Below, one piece after another: positions 12,694-39,000 of a stretch of 64,000 nucleotides of DNA. The notes under the pieces are model-generated. The model was given only the letters and a program-made list of their open reading frames with translations, ran no database searches and was not told where the DNA came from. Within the stretch, counting starts at the first letter, position 1. Each line of letters starts with the position of its first letter. Both the position numbers and the translations under genes were made by a program. Source of the DNA: Pelecanus crispus (taxonomy: Eukaryota > Chordata > Aves > Pelecaniformes > Pelecanidae); assembly GCF_030463565.1 (NCBI RefSeq), contig NC_134644.1, positions 151,615,967-151,679,966 on the forward strand, written 5' to 3'.

Positions 12694-12748
12694 TAATTCC
12701 AGCTAAATATGCTGTTAAAAACAATGCTTTAATTCCAGCTAAATATGC
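12694..12748. repeat. Direct repeat in PABPC1 intron 14
   Basis: The 19-mer TAATTCCAGCTAAATATGC occurs exactly at 12694-12712 and 12730-12748, a 36-bp period. The bases between are not repeated further, so this is either the remnant of a tandem duplication or chance slippage. Confidence 0.75.
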
Positions 12749-12926
12749 AAGGCATGTCAGTAGCATTTGCAGGATTGAGCACAAAATTTGTTTACAACTG
12801 TGACCATAGCTGCTACTTTCAGTGGCTGCAAATGATACAGAGCCTGGAAGCATGCTGCTTACAAGGCCACGACTAAAGACTATTGCCCCAGTCAACCTAC
12901 AGAACCACAGTGCTCAGAAAACTTAC

Positions 12927-27858
<14,932 letters not shown>

Positions 27859-27879
27859 GCCGCCGCCCCGGCCGCGCAC

Positions 27880-27887
27880 TATATATA
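27880..27887 (-). promoter_or_regulatory. PABPC1: TATA box of PABPC1
   Basis: The sequence TATATATA on the minus strand is embedded in GC boxes (CCGCCC repeats at 27888-27912). It lies at the standard distance upstream of the pyrimidine-rich start. Confidence 0.8.
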
Positions 27888-28018
27888 CCCGCCCCGCCCC
27901 CGCCCGCCCCCACCGCGCCGCACGCCACGCACCGAGGGAGCGCACCGCGCAGGCGCCGCCGCGGGGGGAGGCGGAGAGACGCGGCGCGGCGGCGCCCGGC
28001 CGGGGGACGGCGCCTCTA

Positions 28019-28393
28019 GCGCATGCGCCGCGGCCGCGGGGGGAAACGGCCGGGAGGGAGCGCGCCTGCGCCTGCCGACGTCAGCGGGGGCGGGGGGAGG
28101 GGCTGGCCGCCAGGGCGCATGCGCCTACGGGAGAGCACATGTGCGCGACGGGCGGGGGGGGGGGTCAAAGGGCGCGTGCGCACCGAGGGGATCAAACGGC
28201 GAGCGGGGAGGGAGGAGCGGGCGTGCGCGTGCGCCCCGCCCCGCCCCGCCCCGCCCCGCGCGCGCGCCTCACGGCCGCCCCGCGCCTTGAGCGGGCGCGG
28301 GCGGCGCCGCTGCCGTCAGTAGCGCCCGCCCGCGCGGAAGGTCGCGTGCCGGCCGGAAAGGGTGGGGCCCGGCCGACCCCGCTGCGCATGCGC
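28019..28393. promoter_or_regulatory. NRF1-type palindrome cluster with CRE-like site
   Basis: The full palindrome GCGCATGCGC occurs at 28019-28028, 28115-28124 and 28384-28393, roughly 160, 260 and 530 bp upstream of the predicted PABPC1 start. A CRE/ATF-like GACGTCA lies at 28077-28083. Partial NRF1-like sites (GCGTGCGC type) lie between. Such clusters are common in CpG-island promoters of housekeeping genes. Confidence 0.7.
28233..28259. repeat. CCCCG pentanucleotide repeat
   Basis: About five tandem copies of CCCCG are followed by a short CG dinucleotide run. Each unit also makes a GC box, so this may act as an Sp1-binding block upstream of PABPC1. Confidence 0.8.
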
Positions 28394-28560
28394 GGGGGGC
28401 GCTGCTTCCGCCGGGGGGGGGCGGGGGGCGTCGTGAGGGGGGTGAGGCTCCCGCCCCGCGGCGGGGCTGGGCCTGGGCCTGCCGGGGAGTCCGCCTCCTG
28501 TGCCCCCCGCCCCAGGCCCTGTGAGGGTCTCAGGCTGCCGCACGGGAAACGCGCGGCCTC

Positions 28561-30216
28561 CTTCGCTGTGGGGGCTTCCCGCCGCCGTGCCTCTGCTGCG
28601 GGGGTGGGGTGGGGGTCAGTGCTGGGGCCCGCAGCCGTGCTGTTAAAAGTCAGCGGGAGCTTTCTCCTGCCGCTGCGCAGGCCCGCGCCCCCTTCGGACA
28701 TTTGTTCTGTTTTTTCAAGGCTGACTTGGGCGTTCGGTACCATCGCCTCACGGGCACGGTATGCTTGCACCAGTGTTCAAGAGCTTAGCGAGCGCGGCTC
28801 AGCTGGCTCACGAGGAGCCCAGCGGTGCCTTTACCCCCCCGGGCTGCGCAGACCCCGATCTACGCCTTTTTGGGGTTGTGGATTTCGCTCAAGAAGCAGT
28901 AAAAGACTGGAGGAGAATCTGAAGCTGCATCTCCGGGAGGAGGATTGTCGATAGACTGGCAAAGCCGCTTTCAGCGGAAACAGAGCATTTGGGTTCTGCT
29001 CTAGTTGTTCCTTAAGTTCTATGTATTTGGTGGTTGTATTTTGTGTTAAAACATTAAAGTTTTGCTTGTAGATTGAATAGTATTGGGAGTTAGCTGACTA
29101 TCTTTTTGTAGTTTTAATGTGTGTGTAAGGCTGATGCTGTTATTCTAGGCAGTTTGGGGGGGTGATACAAGGCAGTAATGTCCCATTAGAAGCTTGTCAA
29201 ATGAGTATCGGTGACTTGTGCCATATAAAGAATTTTTCAGAGAGAAGAAGCAATCCTGTGGATTTTGGAAAACCTGTGGCGATCATACTGGTGGTTTATT
29301 TATAGCTAGCTTCTCCAGTCCTAAAAAAAAAGAAACCTTTCACAAAAAAAGGAAAGTATTTCCCTATCTTTTAGAATTCTGGGGGTTTTTTTTATGTCCA
29401 ACTAATTAAATGTGTTTCAGATTCTCACAAAAGAATACAATCAAATCAAATGTGCTTCATTCCTGCTAAACAAATTGGTACAAATGTTCAGATCTTAGAT
29501 TTGCAGAACTCTTGGAGGTAACAGCTTTTATGTTTAACGTCGTTTTTCTTCTGGGGGGGGGGGGTGGTTTTTTTTTTTAATGTAGTTTCAACAGAAAGAG
29601 GAAGAATTGTCTGTATTTTCATATCTTGTTTTTTTTTCTTGTTTTCTATTTCGTACCTCGTTTTATTTTTCTTTCACCAGCATTTGCCATCTTGGGTTTA
29701 AATAGAGCTGTAGGAGGGAGTACTTGTGGAATTTTGCTGTCACATGTGAAGGATTCCGCTTGCATTCAGCAGCTGCTGCAGTTTTACTGCCTCTTGTTGG
29801 AGGTCACCAAACCCACGGCAGAACTGGCATCTCCCCATCTATTTCATGGCAAAGTATGATATCTTCGTTCAACTCCCCGCTTCCCCACCCCGGTGTTTTA
29901 AACTCAGATACTGACTTTGCATTTGAAGCAGCTGACAGACGAACGCATCCTCTTCTGCTGGTCCTGCTATAGGAATGGTTACTTCTGTTGGACAAGTAAA
30001 GCAAAACGGCCAGAGTTAACAGTATCTTATAGTGAGGTTTGATGTGTTTTTATAGGAAAAATAAAAATCTCTAGTTTAAATACTGGTTTATAATGCCCTC
30101 CCTAGGATGTACTCTGTAGCGTTCCTGTTTCTGCTCTCTCCCTTCCTTACTTACCTGGTTCTGTTCTTCAGCATACCTCCTTTCCTCAGACTGTCCCTTT
30201 TCATACTGCTCTTTGA
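28561..30216. other. Intergenic, no gene recognised
   Basis: Composition falls from GC-rich to AT-rich across this stretch. I see no coding exon. If the CpG island is bidirectional, a divergent non-coding transcript could start here on the plus strand, but nothing in the sequence proves it. Confidence 0.5.
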
Positions 30217-30410
30217 TAGAATCATAGACTCATAGAATGCTTTGGGTTGGAAGGGACCTTTAGAGGTCATCTAGCCCAACCCCCCTGCAGTGAGCAGGGA
30301 CAGCTTTAACCAGATCAGGTTGCTCAGAGCCCCGTCCAACCTGACCTTGAATGTTTCCAGGGATGGGGCCTCTACCACCTCTCTGGGCAACCTGTTCCAG
30401 TTCTTTCGCA
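30217..30410 (-). mobile_element. CR1 LINE 3' fragment
   Basis: Read on the minus strand, this is a CR1 3' end: CTGGAACAGGTTGCCCAGAG, then the conserved block up to GGTCCCTTCCAACCCAAAGC, ending in the ATTCTATGA-type tail. It is 5'-truncated to about 190 bp and only lightly decayed. Confidence 0.9.
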
Positions 30411-33400
30411 CTTCTCTGCCATTGGCACCTGGGCATATTCTTACATGTTTGTTCTTGCCTAGGCATGTTCTTGCTCTTTCATGTGGGTTAGGTCACTGGG
30501 TTTCTGTATTCAGCGTTCCTGGATGATGGCGAGAAAGGGCCCAGAGCATGGTAGGGCATTTCTTCTCTCTTGCCCAATTTAAAAAAAAAAAAAAATTTCC
30601 AAGTTTCATTCAGCAGAGAGGTGATCTTGCTCTTAGCCTCTTAACAACGTATGACTTCTAAGTTTTCTAAGACTAAATGCTATTGGGGCAGTAAAAATGT
30701 ACTCTTAACCTTAGACAGATATCCAGCAAAGTTCAAATTATTGTTCAGAAGCACTGGAACTTTCTAATTAAACATTTCTAGTATTTCTTCTTTCAGCAAA
30801 ATAATATGCTTCTTGCATCTTGTCCTCATAGATTGCACTCACTTTGCTTTGACTTGAAGCAATGGTGTAACGGTTAGTAAAAGTTTTGCTGCCTGCTCCC
30901 CCCACACCTCCGTACTGTCACAAAGTGTTACATGGGAAATTTGAATATCCTTCATGAGAGAAAAAACCTTCACAGCAGGAGGTAGATATAGTTAGCTGAT
31001 GGTGCCCAAAACAATTATCTTGTTCTCCTCCTATGACAAACACATTAAATATAATTTTTCAAGGTGTGGCCTAAGTTTTAAGGCAACAAGAATGGATGGT
31101 TTTGTGGTTGAGGCACAAGATTTGCATTAATCTTTAGATTCTGGTGCTGGTAAATTCTGCTAGTCATTTAGGATTAAATCTCATAAAGGTCTGAGATGCT
31201 TGCGTGCTTGGTTCTGCTGATTGTCCACCCAGAACTGCAGTCCAGAGCCCCAGGTGAGGTTTGGGGTCCAGAAGGGATCCTGGTAGGAGAGCCTTTGTTG
31301 AGTGCTACCTGATATTCTTATCTGGGTCTTTCCAAGACCCATTTTAGCTCTGCTGCTCTCAAGTTCTATGTGGTGGCTGATAAAAGTTGCTGGAGCACGC
31401 TCGTCTCGTCAGCTGGGCTTATTGCCCAGACCCAGTGTATGCCCTGTCATTGCAGGTGTTACACGTGTGGCTGGGCCTAGAAGTTGGTTCTCTTAACCGA
31501 AACTGCTTTTTTTGAAACCCCAGGCTTGAGATTTAACTGGAAGATGTAATTCAGTGTTTCTTTTGTCAGCTTCAGAGAATCTAAGCCAAACAGGAATTGA
31601 ATGAGGGGTAATAATTCTTTAATTATAAATCTTTGAAGTATTTCACAATCCAGATAAGATGACTTGCCTGATGGACACATTGCCTCCTTTCAGCTCAATG
31701 TTAGTAGAACTACCAAAGAGGAAAAGGAGCAAAGTTTACACAGTGTTTTTCACTCACAGCAATTGATTAATATTTTAGACTATGCAGATATGTGTTTTTT
31801 AAACGTAAGTTCTACCAAAGTTAAATAAAGATCTTTTGTAACTTAGAGCTTTAAGCAGATACAACATTTTTCTTTTGTGCCAATGGTATTATGATTTGTG
31901 AATGCAATTATTTTTTATTCTGGGCTATCATGGCAATAGGGAAGTTACTGAAATGTGTTCAGAATAAACTGTTGGAAATGATGCAAACCCAGCCTTGTAC
32001 TTAGCCACAGGAAAGATTTTTAAATTGTATCTGTAAAGTGCTAATATTGAAGATTTTTTTTTTTAAATTAACACGGCTGATAGTTGATTTAAAAAAGAAA
32101 CTTTTATTGTTCAGAATACACACGCTGTGTTTCTGAGTTCAGAAACTGCTTGGTCTTTTTCACATCTCAGCATTTTCCTTTTCTGTTTAGCTACAGAGCA
32201 ATGCCATGTACTAAAATTGCATTGTGAAAGCTAAAACCTTGATGGTCTGTGTAAAGAGATAAGGAAGAACATGTACCTTTTGAAGGGGAGTGCCCGTTTC
32301 TTTAAACTGAGTGCCTAGCTGATAACGCTGTTCTCTTTTGGTAGCCTACTTAGTCCAGACAGGCTTTTCAGCGCTAGATGATCTTTTGAGCAGAGCCAAT
32401 CCCAAATTCTGAGTAATTTTAAAAAAAAAAGGGGGGGGGGGAACCCTACATCAAGACCTTAGAGCTCTGTATTTTGAATCTTCTTGAATGTGGGCAAAAG
32501 CAGTTTTGCTTTCTTATTTTTGGGGCTATTTGATGAGTATTTTTCACTCATACAAAGAAGTGTGCATCTGTTTGCTTTACTGAACTTGTGAAGGAGAAGT
32601 CATTTTGGCAGTGAACAGCGAAAGAAGTGTCAGGCAGTTACAACATGGGAAAGGTAATAGTTGCTTGCTTTATAATGTGCCCGAAGCAAACAAAGCAATG
32701 GGTTTGTGTGGTGGGATTGTTTTCTCTGATGCCAAGTGCAGCTGGGGGAATGGGAAGGTACTGAGCTGAGCTTGGTCAGGAGTACTGCAGCATTTTCCCC
32801 CTCGTATCTCTGCAAGAGTATCCTCTGTCTCCCCCTCCTCGCTTTTAAGAACTGGTTAAGTGTTAAGCCTTGGGAGATACTGTCGGGGTTGGAAAGGTGG
32901 ATGGGCGAGGGAAGAGGTCCTAGAGCGGGGCCTGGGACTGAGAGCTCTGCCTGGAGGAGAGGGGAGCAGGAGGAGCCCGCGCCTGGCTGTCACCGGCTGC
33001 CCTTCGGGACAGGCTCAGCTGCTCCCGGTCTCCTGCTGGCTCCCCTCCTCTCTCGCCCCTAATTCCTTCCCTGGGAGTGAGCTTCCTGCTGCTCCATCCC
33101 TGTCCCTAATACAGCCTCCTCCTCTCAGCCACATCCTCTGCTCTGTTTCCCTGTCCTCTTCTGCCACATACAGTCCAACCCCCTTGCTTAGAAACCACCA
33201 AATCAAGGTATTGTGAGAAACAGATGAGTGTTTCTCCCTCTGCCCCTTGCTAGCTAGAATCAGAATTGCTTAAGTCTGAGGCTTGCTCCCTTCGTCAATA
33301 GCTACAGTATTCCTTAAAAGCCAAAGTACTTAAAGCAAAAACATTTGAGTACCATGCTGCTGTTCCTGAGTGTCCTTGAGGTGCCACACGGTGACTGGTA

Positions 33401-33480
33401 AGTGCTGTCTACTTGGGGAAACAGAGTTATTGCCATATTTCTACACCAAGACATAGATTATGACAGATTGTAGACTGTTA
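30411..33480. other. Intergenic, no gene recognised
   Basis: AT-rich DNA with A/T and G homopolymers (for example 32419-32440). No exon, RNA gene or clear element was identified. Confidence 0.5.
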
Positions 33481-33499
33481 AAGATGCAGAACTGGAGGG

Positions 33500-33720
33500 G
33501 CAGAGGAAGCATGGTGAATGTCCTAGTCCATTCTCTTCCCACGTGAGAACACTGTATCATCCCCACCAAGATTTTTTCAAGCTTTTTCATAGAAATCCTC
33601 CAAGGATGGCAATTCAGCAAGCCCCAGTAATTCCAAGGCCTTACTCTCCTTAACTTGGAAATTATTCTCCTAATGTCTAACATAAGTTCCCTTTTTTGCA
33701 GTTCCTTCTTGTTCTATCCC
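33500..33720 (-). mobile_element. Old, decayed CR1 fragment
   Basis: The plus-strand phrases AACTTGGAAATTATTCTCCT, AATGTCTAACATAAGTTCCC and GTTCCTTCTTGTTCTATCCC follow the order of the CR1 3' region in reverse orientation. Divergence is much higher than in the other CR1 copies, so this is probably an older subfamily. A T run of about 20 bases follows at 33738. Confidence 0.55.
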
Positions 33721-33759
33721 CAGTGGAACTGCAGAACTTTTTTTTTTTTTTTTTTTTTC

Positions 33760-35689
33760 TGCAACTACTTTTCCTCTAACAAAGCCATGTGTCTCTTGCA
33801 GGGTATGCATTGGAAACTGTTCATCCTGGTCTTGTGGTGCTGGATCAGTGCGTGGGTCAGACTGGAGTGAGCTCTGGCACGAACACATAATCTGTTTCGG
33901 GGGGGCACTGCTAAATTAGCACGTATACATGACAGTGATTTTTGTGCCAGTGTGTGCCAATTTGCCACTCCCTCTTCCAGGGCAAGTTGCTATTGCTCTG
34001 CCATGTGCACTGTGTGCACGATGGAGTGCCAGTCCTTTTGTGTTGTGGGGATTTTGTGTGTGTATTCCCTTTGCAAAAGGCTGATGGTAGTAGCATAAGA
34101 GTGTATTGCCTGAAAGAAAACATGGACCTTCACTGGACCAGCTGCAGTTCATTCATTTGCCTTGAGAAGCAGGAGGACAAAATCACAATGAATGCCTTGG
34201 CCAGTTTCTCTACATGAAGTCCTTTAGCTGTTCGCTATGACTTAAGGTTGCCCGTATGCAGGACATATTTCTGTGTTTCTTACTCCATGGATGATGCTTT
34301 CCCCTAAACTTTTCTCACAGATCTCAGTCCAGGCCCTTTAACCATTTTATCGTAGTCCTGCCACCTTTGAATCACTAGCTTGGCATCTTCTAGCCCAGTG
34401 CCGTAACCCTGCTGGCTCTGAAATGTCAGCCTGCGGCTCCTTTAGCGCAGCCCTGCAGGCCCTGGCAGCCCGTAACTAATTATCTCAATTCACATGGTGA
34501 GCCAAAGAAAAGTGCAAGGACTTTGAAAATGAAGTACAAAGAGGAAAAACAAAAGGCAAAACAAAACCGAAGTAGAATATGATTCACAGACCTGCATGGA
34601 ACCGGGCCAGGGAGAGGATGGAGAGGGGCAGGGTGGCTGCCAGGGTGGCGGAGCTGGGCTAGGCTCCGTGCGTGGCCGCACAGAGCCTCCTGCAGCCGGC
34701 TGCTGCTGCGCTGGCGTGGGTCTGCGGTGGCTGCGGCACGGTGGGGGGTGGATGCCTGCTGAGGGACCATGTGCAGGGCTTGGGGATGCTGCTCATGCAC
34801 AGCATGAGGAGTTGGCTGCTGCTGATAAGCCCTTATGGGACCCTCAAAATGAGGGTCATACTTGAATGAACTCCTTATTGAGTCTGTGCTGGCTTGATTG
34901 AACTCTCACTCCTCACCTTGGTCTATGCCTATCGGCTCCACAATGCTGCACCCACCTCAGGACCTTGCAGATCTGCTTGTCAGGCTCCCCTCTCCCACTG
35001 CCAGTGCAATCTGTGTGCTGCATCCCCTTTCCAGGGTGACCTGAAACCATTGCATCAGTTGCAGGAGGGTTTGGGCAAACATCTTCTGGAGGAGTCAAGA
35101 CAAGACCTGATATCTGAGGCAGGAAGAGACCTGCATATATATAGCAGGTGCCCAGAGAGAAGGTGCAAACAGGATTGAAAGGCTCTGCATTCGAAGGAAG
35201 CTGGCAACACTGATAATAAAGGGGCAGGTGGAGAGCAAGAAGGAACAGATGATGAAACCTCCAAGGCAGCTATACGAGGTGCCATTAAACCCTTGCCTGG
35301 ACACATGATGACAGAACCTGCATAAAGCTTGCTAGTATGAAGTAAAACCATCACGATTGTTTGGACAAATTTGATCCACCATGAGGAGTTTATATCAGTG
35401 AGTGCTTCACATCACACACTGCTTTTAACCCAATTTTAGGGCACTACAGCTCAATTTATTACAATAAATTTAATAATTATTACAATAAATTCATCAAACT
35501 GTGGCTCTTGCTTGTGAAAGGAGCCAGCCAGCTTGCCCATAGCATGACATGGGCTTTCTGGCCAAAGCTGACCCTGTTCCCCTCTCCACCACTGACAGCA
35601 CAGCAGAGTTTTTCTCTCAGTTCAAAGGGATCATACTGGCAATTAATAACAGCCTTATAATAATGCTCTTACCTGTCAGAGGTGGGAAG
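33760..35689. other. Intergenic, no gene recognised
   Basis: No coding exon or clear element was identified. Short open frames around 34480-34870 on both strands are GC-driven and have no domain. Confidence 0.5.
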
Positions 35690-35760
35690 TAGGGTACTGA
35701 CATTGTTAAGTTGAACTCGATGATCTTAAAGGTCTTTTCCAACCTAAATGATTCTATATA
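35690..35760 (+). mobile_element. CR1 LINE 3' tip, plus strand
   Basis: The CR1 terminal block (TTGAACTCGATGATCTTAAA, GGTCTTTTCCAACCTAAATG, then ATTCTATATA) is present as a very short 5'-truncated copy. Confidence 0.8.
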
Positions 35761-35959
35761 TTGCAATAACTGTTCACTTCAGGTGCATTTTGTGGTGTCT
35801 ATGGCTTCCAATGCATTTTGGGTTACAGTTGGCACCCAACATAGCCAAACCTGGTGTTTTTGGAGAAGACTGGGAGCGTGGCCCTGCCTGGCCATCCTTT
35901 AGAGGGCACTGACTGACCGTTTGTGGTTCCACCAGCAGCTGAATGTGCCCAGTGACTTA

Positions 35960-36030
35960 GAATCATAGAATTGTTTAGACTGGAAAAGGCCTTGAAGGTC
36001 ATCCCGTCCAACCATTAACCTAACATTACT
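35960..36030 (-). mobile_element. CR1 LINE 3' tip, minus strand
   Basis: The reverse of the CR1 tail (AATCATAGAATTGTTTAGAC, then GGAAAAGGCCTTGAAGGTCA) lies 200 bp from an oppositely oriented tip. The two tips differ in sequence and are separate insertions. Confidence 0.8.
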
Positions 36031-39000
36031 AACTTGCTGCCACTGAGAGGAGAAGGACCGTTCCCCTTTCCTGCCCCCTTCTTCCCTTGTCCTCATGGCT
36101 TTCTCTCCTTCTCCAGCCCATGCAGTCCTGACCACTTCCCTCTTAAGGATTGGTTGGTTGTAGGGTTGGGGGTTTGGCGGGGTTTTTTGCAGTGAGTTAG
36201 TTTTGGATGTTTTAGTCACTTAAATCTGCTTGCAGAGTCAGAGCTGACACAAGATAAGTAGCAGGGTTTGTGTGCAGGGACAAAGGGAGACTGTTCCAGT
36301 GCTGATAAAATGTTAATCGGCCTTCTGGCCTCCTGTGAAACTATGTCCTTTGCAGCACAATTCTGGAGGAATAATTAGCACTAATTGTTTGGTCACCCTG
36401 TTTTACCCAAAAAAGGGGGAGAGTGGAAGGGAAGGAGAGAGACGAAAGGGCTGATTGTTGGCAAAAGGACTGAAGAGAGAGAAGATGTGTCAAGAGGGAC
36501 TTCAGGCCCTGGGGCTGGGAAGTGATCTGATGGGAAGAGGATTTCAGTGACTGCCAAGAGGAGGGGAGGAGGGGGAGCAGACCCTCCTCCAGAGCAAGAG
36601 AGATTTGACAGCCCTAAGAGGTGGCTGGGGCAGGATTTAACATCTAACATGTTTGGCAGGGCACAACTAATGTGGAAAATTGGTGGTGGGTCTCTGGCTG
36701 AGCACCTTGGTCTCTCTGAACGCCCAAATCCACAAGATCGGTGTTAGATAAAACACACTTCATTTTTGTGTCTTGTAAGGGCATTGATTTAGACTCCTAG
36801 AGCTGCCTGTGTCCTTCTTGCCAGATTAGCTTCTTTCCCCTAGGGCTTGGTATGAGTCTGCAAAGAAACAAAGTCAGTGAGGGGAAGAAGAGGAGAGCTG
36901 GGCTGGAAATGGAGCAGGAACTCTCCTACCCACTGAGATGACCACAGGGATGGTCCTTGGCCCCTCAACAGCTTCTCCTCCCAGCTGAGAGGGACTCTGC
37001 TCCCCCTGGTATGGGAGTCAAACCAGTACAGTCACCTGCAGCCCCAAAGGGCAAGTAACAAAATGCCAGGTAATGCACCAATTAGCAAATGATGTAACAC
37101 TACAAATTCCCCACCCTTCCTAGGAAAGAAGGTGTCTCACTGCCTTACTTTGACACTGGGGAGCTAAAGCAAATAGACTGTTATTTTCAAGCATGTGTTG
37201 ACCTGGGACCGCTTGAGTCCCAGTCATCCCTGCAAAGGAGCAGAACAAAAGTCCTGTCTGCTGGAGCCTGTGGCAGATGCTGCTTGTGGGTGGCTTAGAG
37301 GCATCTGAACATTTTGGTGTTTTTCTGCTTTCTAGAAATGTTCACCCTGCTCTGAGCATCCATACCTCAGTGTCCATCCATACCTTCCATGCACCTGCCC
37401 AGCTTATGGCTGTTTTAGTGAGAAATACCAAACCCTTAGCTGTGATGGCATTTTCTTCCCACTCCAGCTCACTTGAGAGCCTCCCGGTGAGGGCTTCCTT
37501 CCCCAGGCTCACGTGTTTGGTGAATGTAGTGAGAGAGGCAGACGCAGGTGACTGTCTGACCCAGAAAAGCAAGTTATCAGCAATCGAATTGCAAAGTCAG
37601 CCTTGCTTAGTCTTGGCCAGGACTGGGTGCCCGTGGGTGTGATGTGGTGCAGCACGAGCTGTGCTTCACCCTGTGCGGAGGGCTGGGAGGAGAAGGGGAG
37701 GACAAAGCACTACATCAGGGCTGTGTATAACACATCCAAAATGGGGCTGGAAGAAAGGGAGCAAGGAGGGGATTACATCTCACCCAGCACTGCAGGCTTA
37801 GCTCAAAGCAAGGACTTTAAAACCAGCTATGATACTCCCTTTGCTTGGACTGCATAGTCTGGGGAGCATCCTCAGCTACTCTGAGGCAAACTCTTCCATC
37901 CCAGTTCCTCCTGCACACACTCACTCTCCTGCTGCCTCCCCGCAAGATCTGTACTTGCTCTATCTCTACAAGTGACAGAGCCCCCTGAACAAGCACAGGA
38001 CATCAGCTGTCAGCCATTGAGGATGTGACAAAGTCCTGAGGACAGGCCATACGCTAAACGTGGCTCCTTAAAATGAAAGGTGAACCATTAAATGGCCAGT
38101 GATTCTTAACTGCAGTAGCATGAGTACACTTAAACCCAAAGAGAAAGGAAAATGAAATAGAAACTGCTACTAAAAATGACATTGCAATAACAATCCAGAG
38201 AAATATCATATGAACATAGGAAAAGGAACTGTCTTTTCATGCGTTGCAAGCTGCCACTTTTTGAAAGCATCAGGAAACAAGCTGTTGAACAGCGGAATGG
38301 ATAAAACTGGGCTCCCAACCTCCCCTGAGCTGCCTGGCCCACTAAATCTCACTGCCAGCGATGCTGCTGCTGGGCCAGAGGCAGGCGGCGGCATGGCCAC
38401 CCCAGCTGTGCCCGCGTGCTGAGGGGTGGCTGGTGCATGTGACGAGTGCCATGTCATCTGCCATCAAACCAAGCTCCTACCAGGTGAGCTTGGCCTCCCT
38501 TTCCATGGGCAGGGTCACTGATATGGGTATCTCTCTTCTCTGCTCAGCCACCAATTGTCAGTAAATTTATAGGAACTCCAGTATATCTGAGGCATCCCGG
38601 CTAAATTTGGCCCAGGTTACCTGGGGATATTGGGAAAAAACAGGCAGACAGGCTTCGGGATTATACAAGTCTCTTGCCTTTATGAAACGCAGACTAAAAA
38701 CAAATCCAGAGCTCAGAAAAGTGGCGAATGGTTCTGACTGTTGCAGCGTGCCAGAGACTGAGCCACGTAGGTGCACTCTGTGGCACAGAGGCACCCGGCA
38801 CCTTTGCCAAACGTGACACAGAGCTGGGCATGCAGCACCGGAGGGGAGGTCCCGCCAGTGCAGATCGCCGCCCCAGTGCAGATCTTCACCTGGTGCTGCC
38901 ATCTTCCCCTGCTCTCAGCCTGGGCTGTGCCTCTTGCAAGGTGTGAAGGTCTTCCCAGTGCTGAGAGCAGGGGTGCTCAGGTACTTCAGAGGACTTGAGT

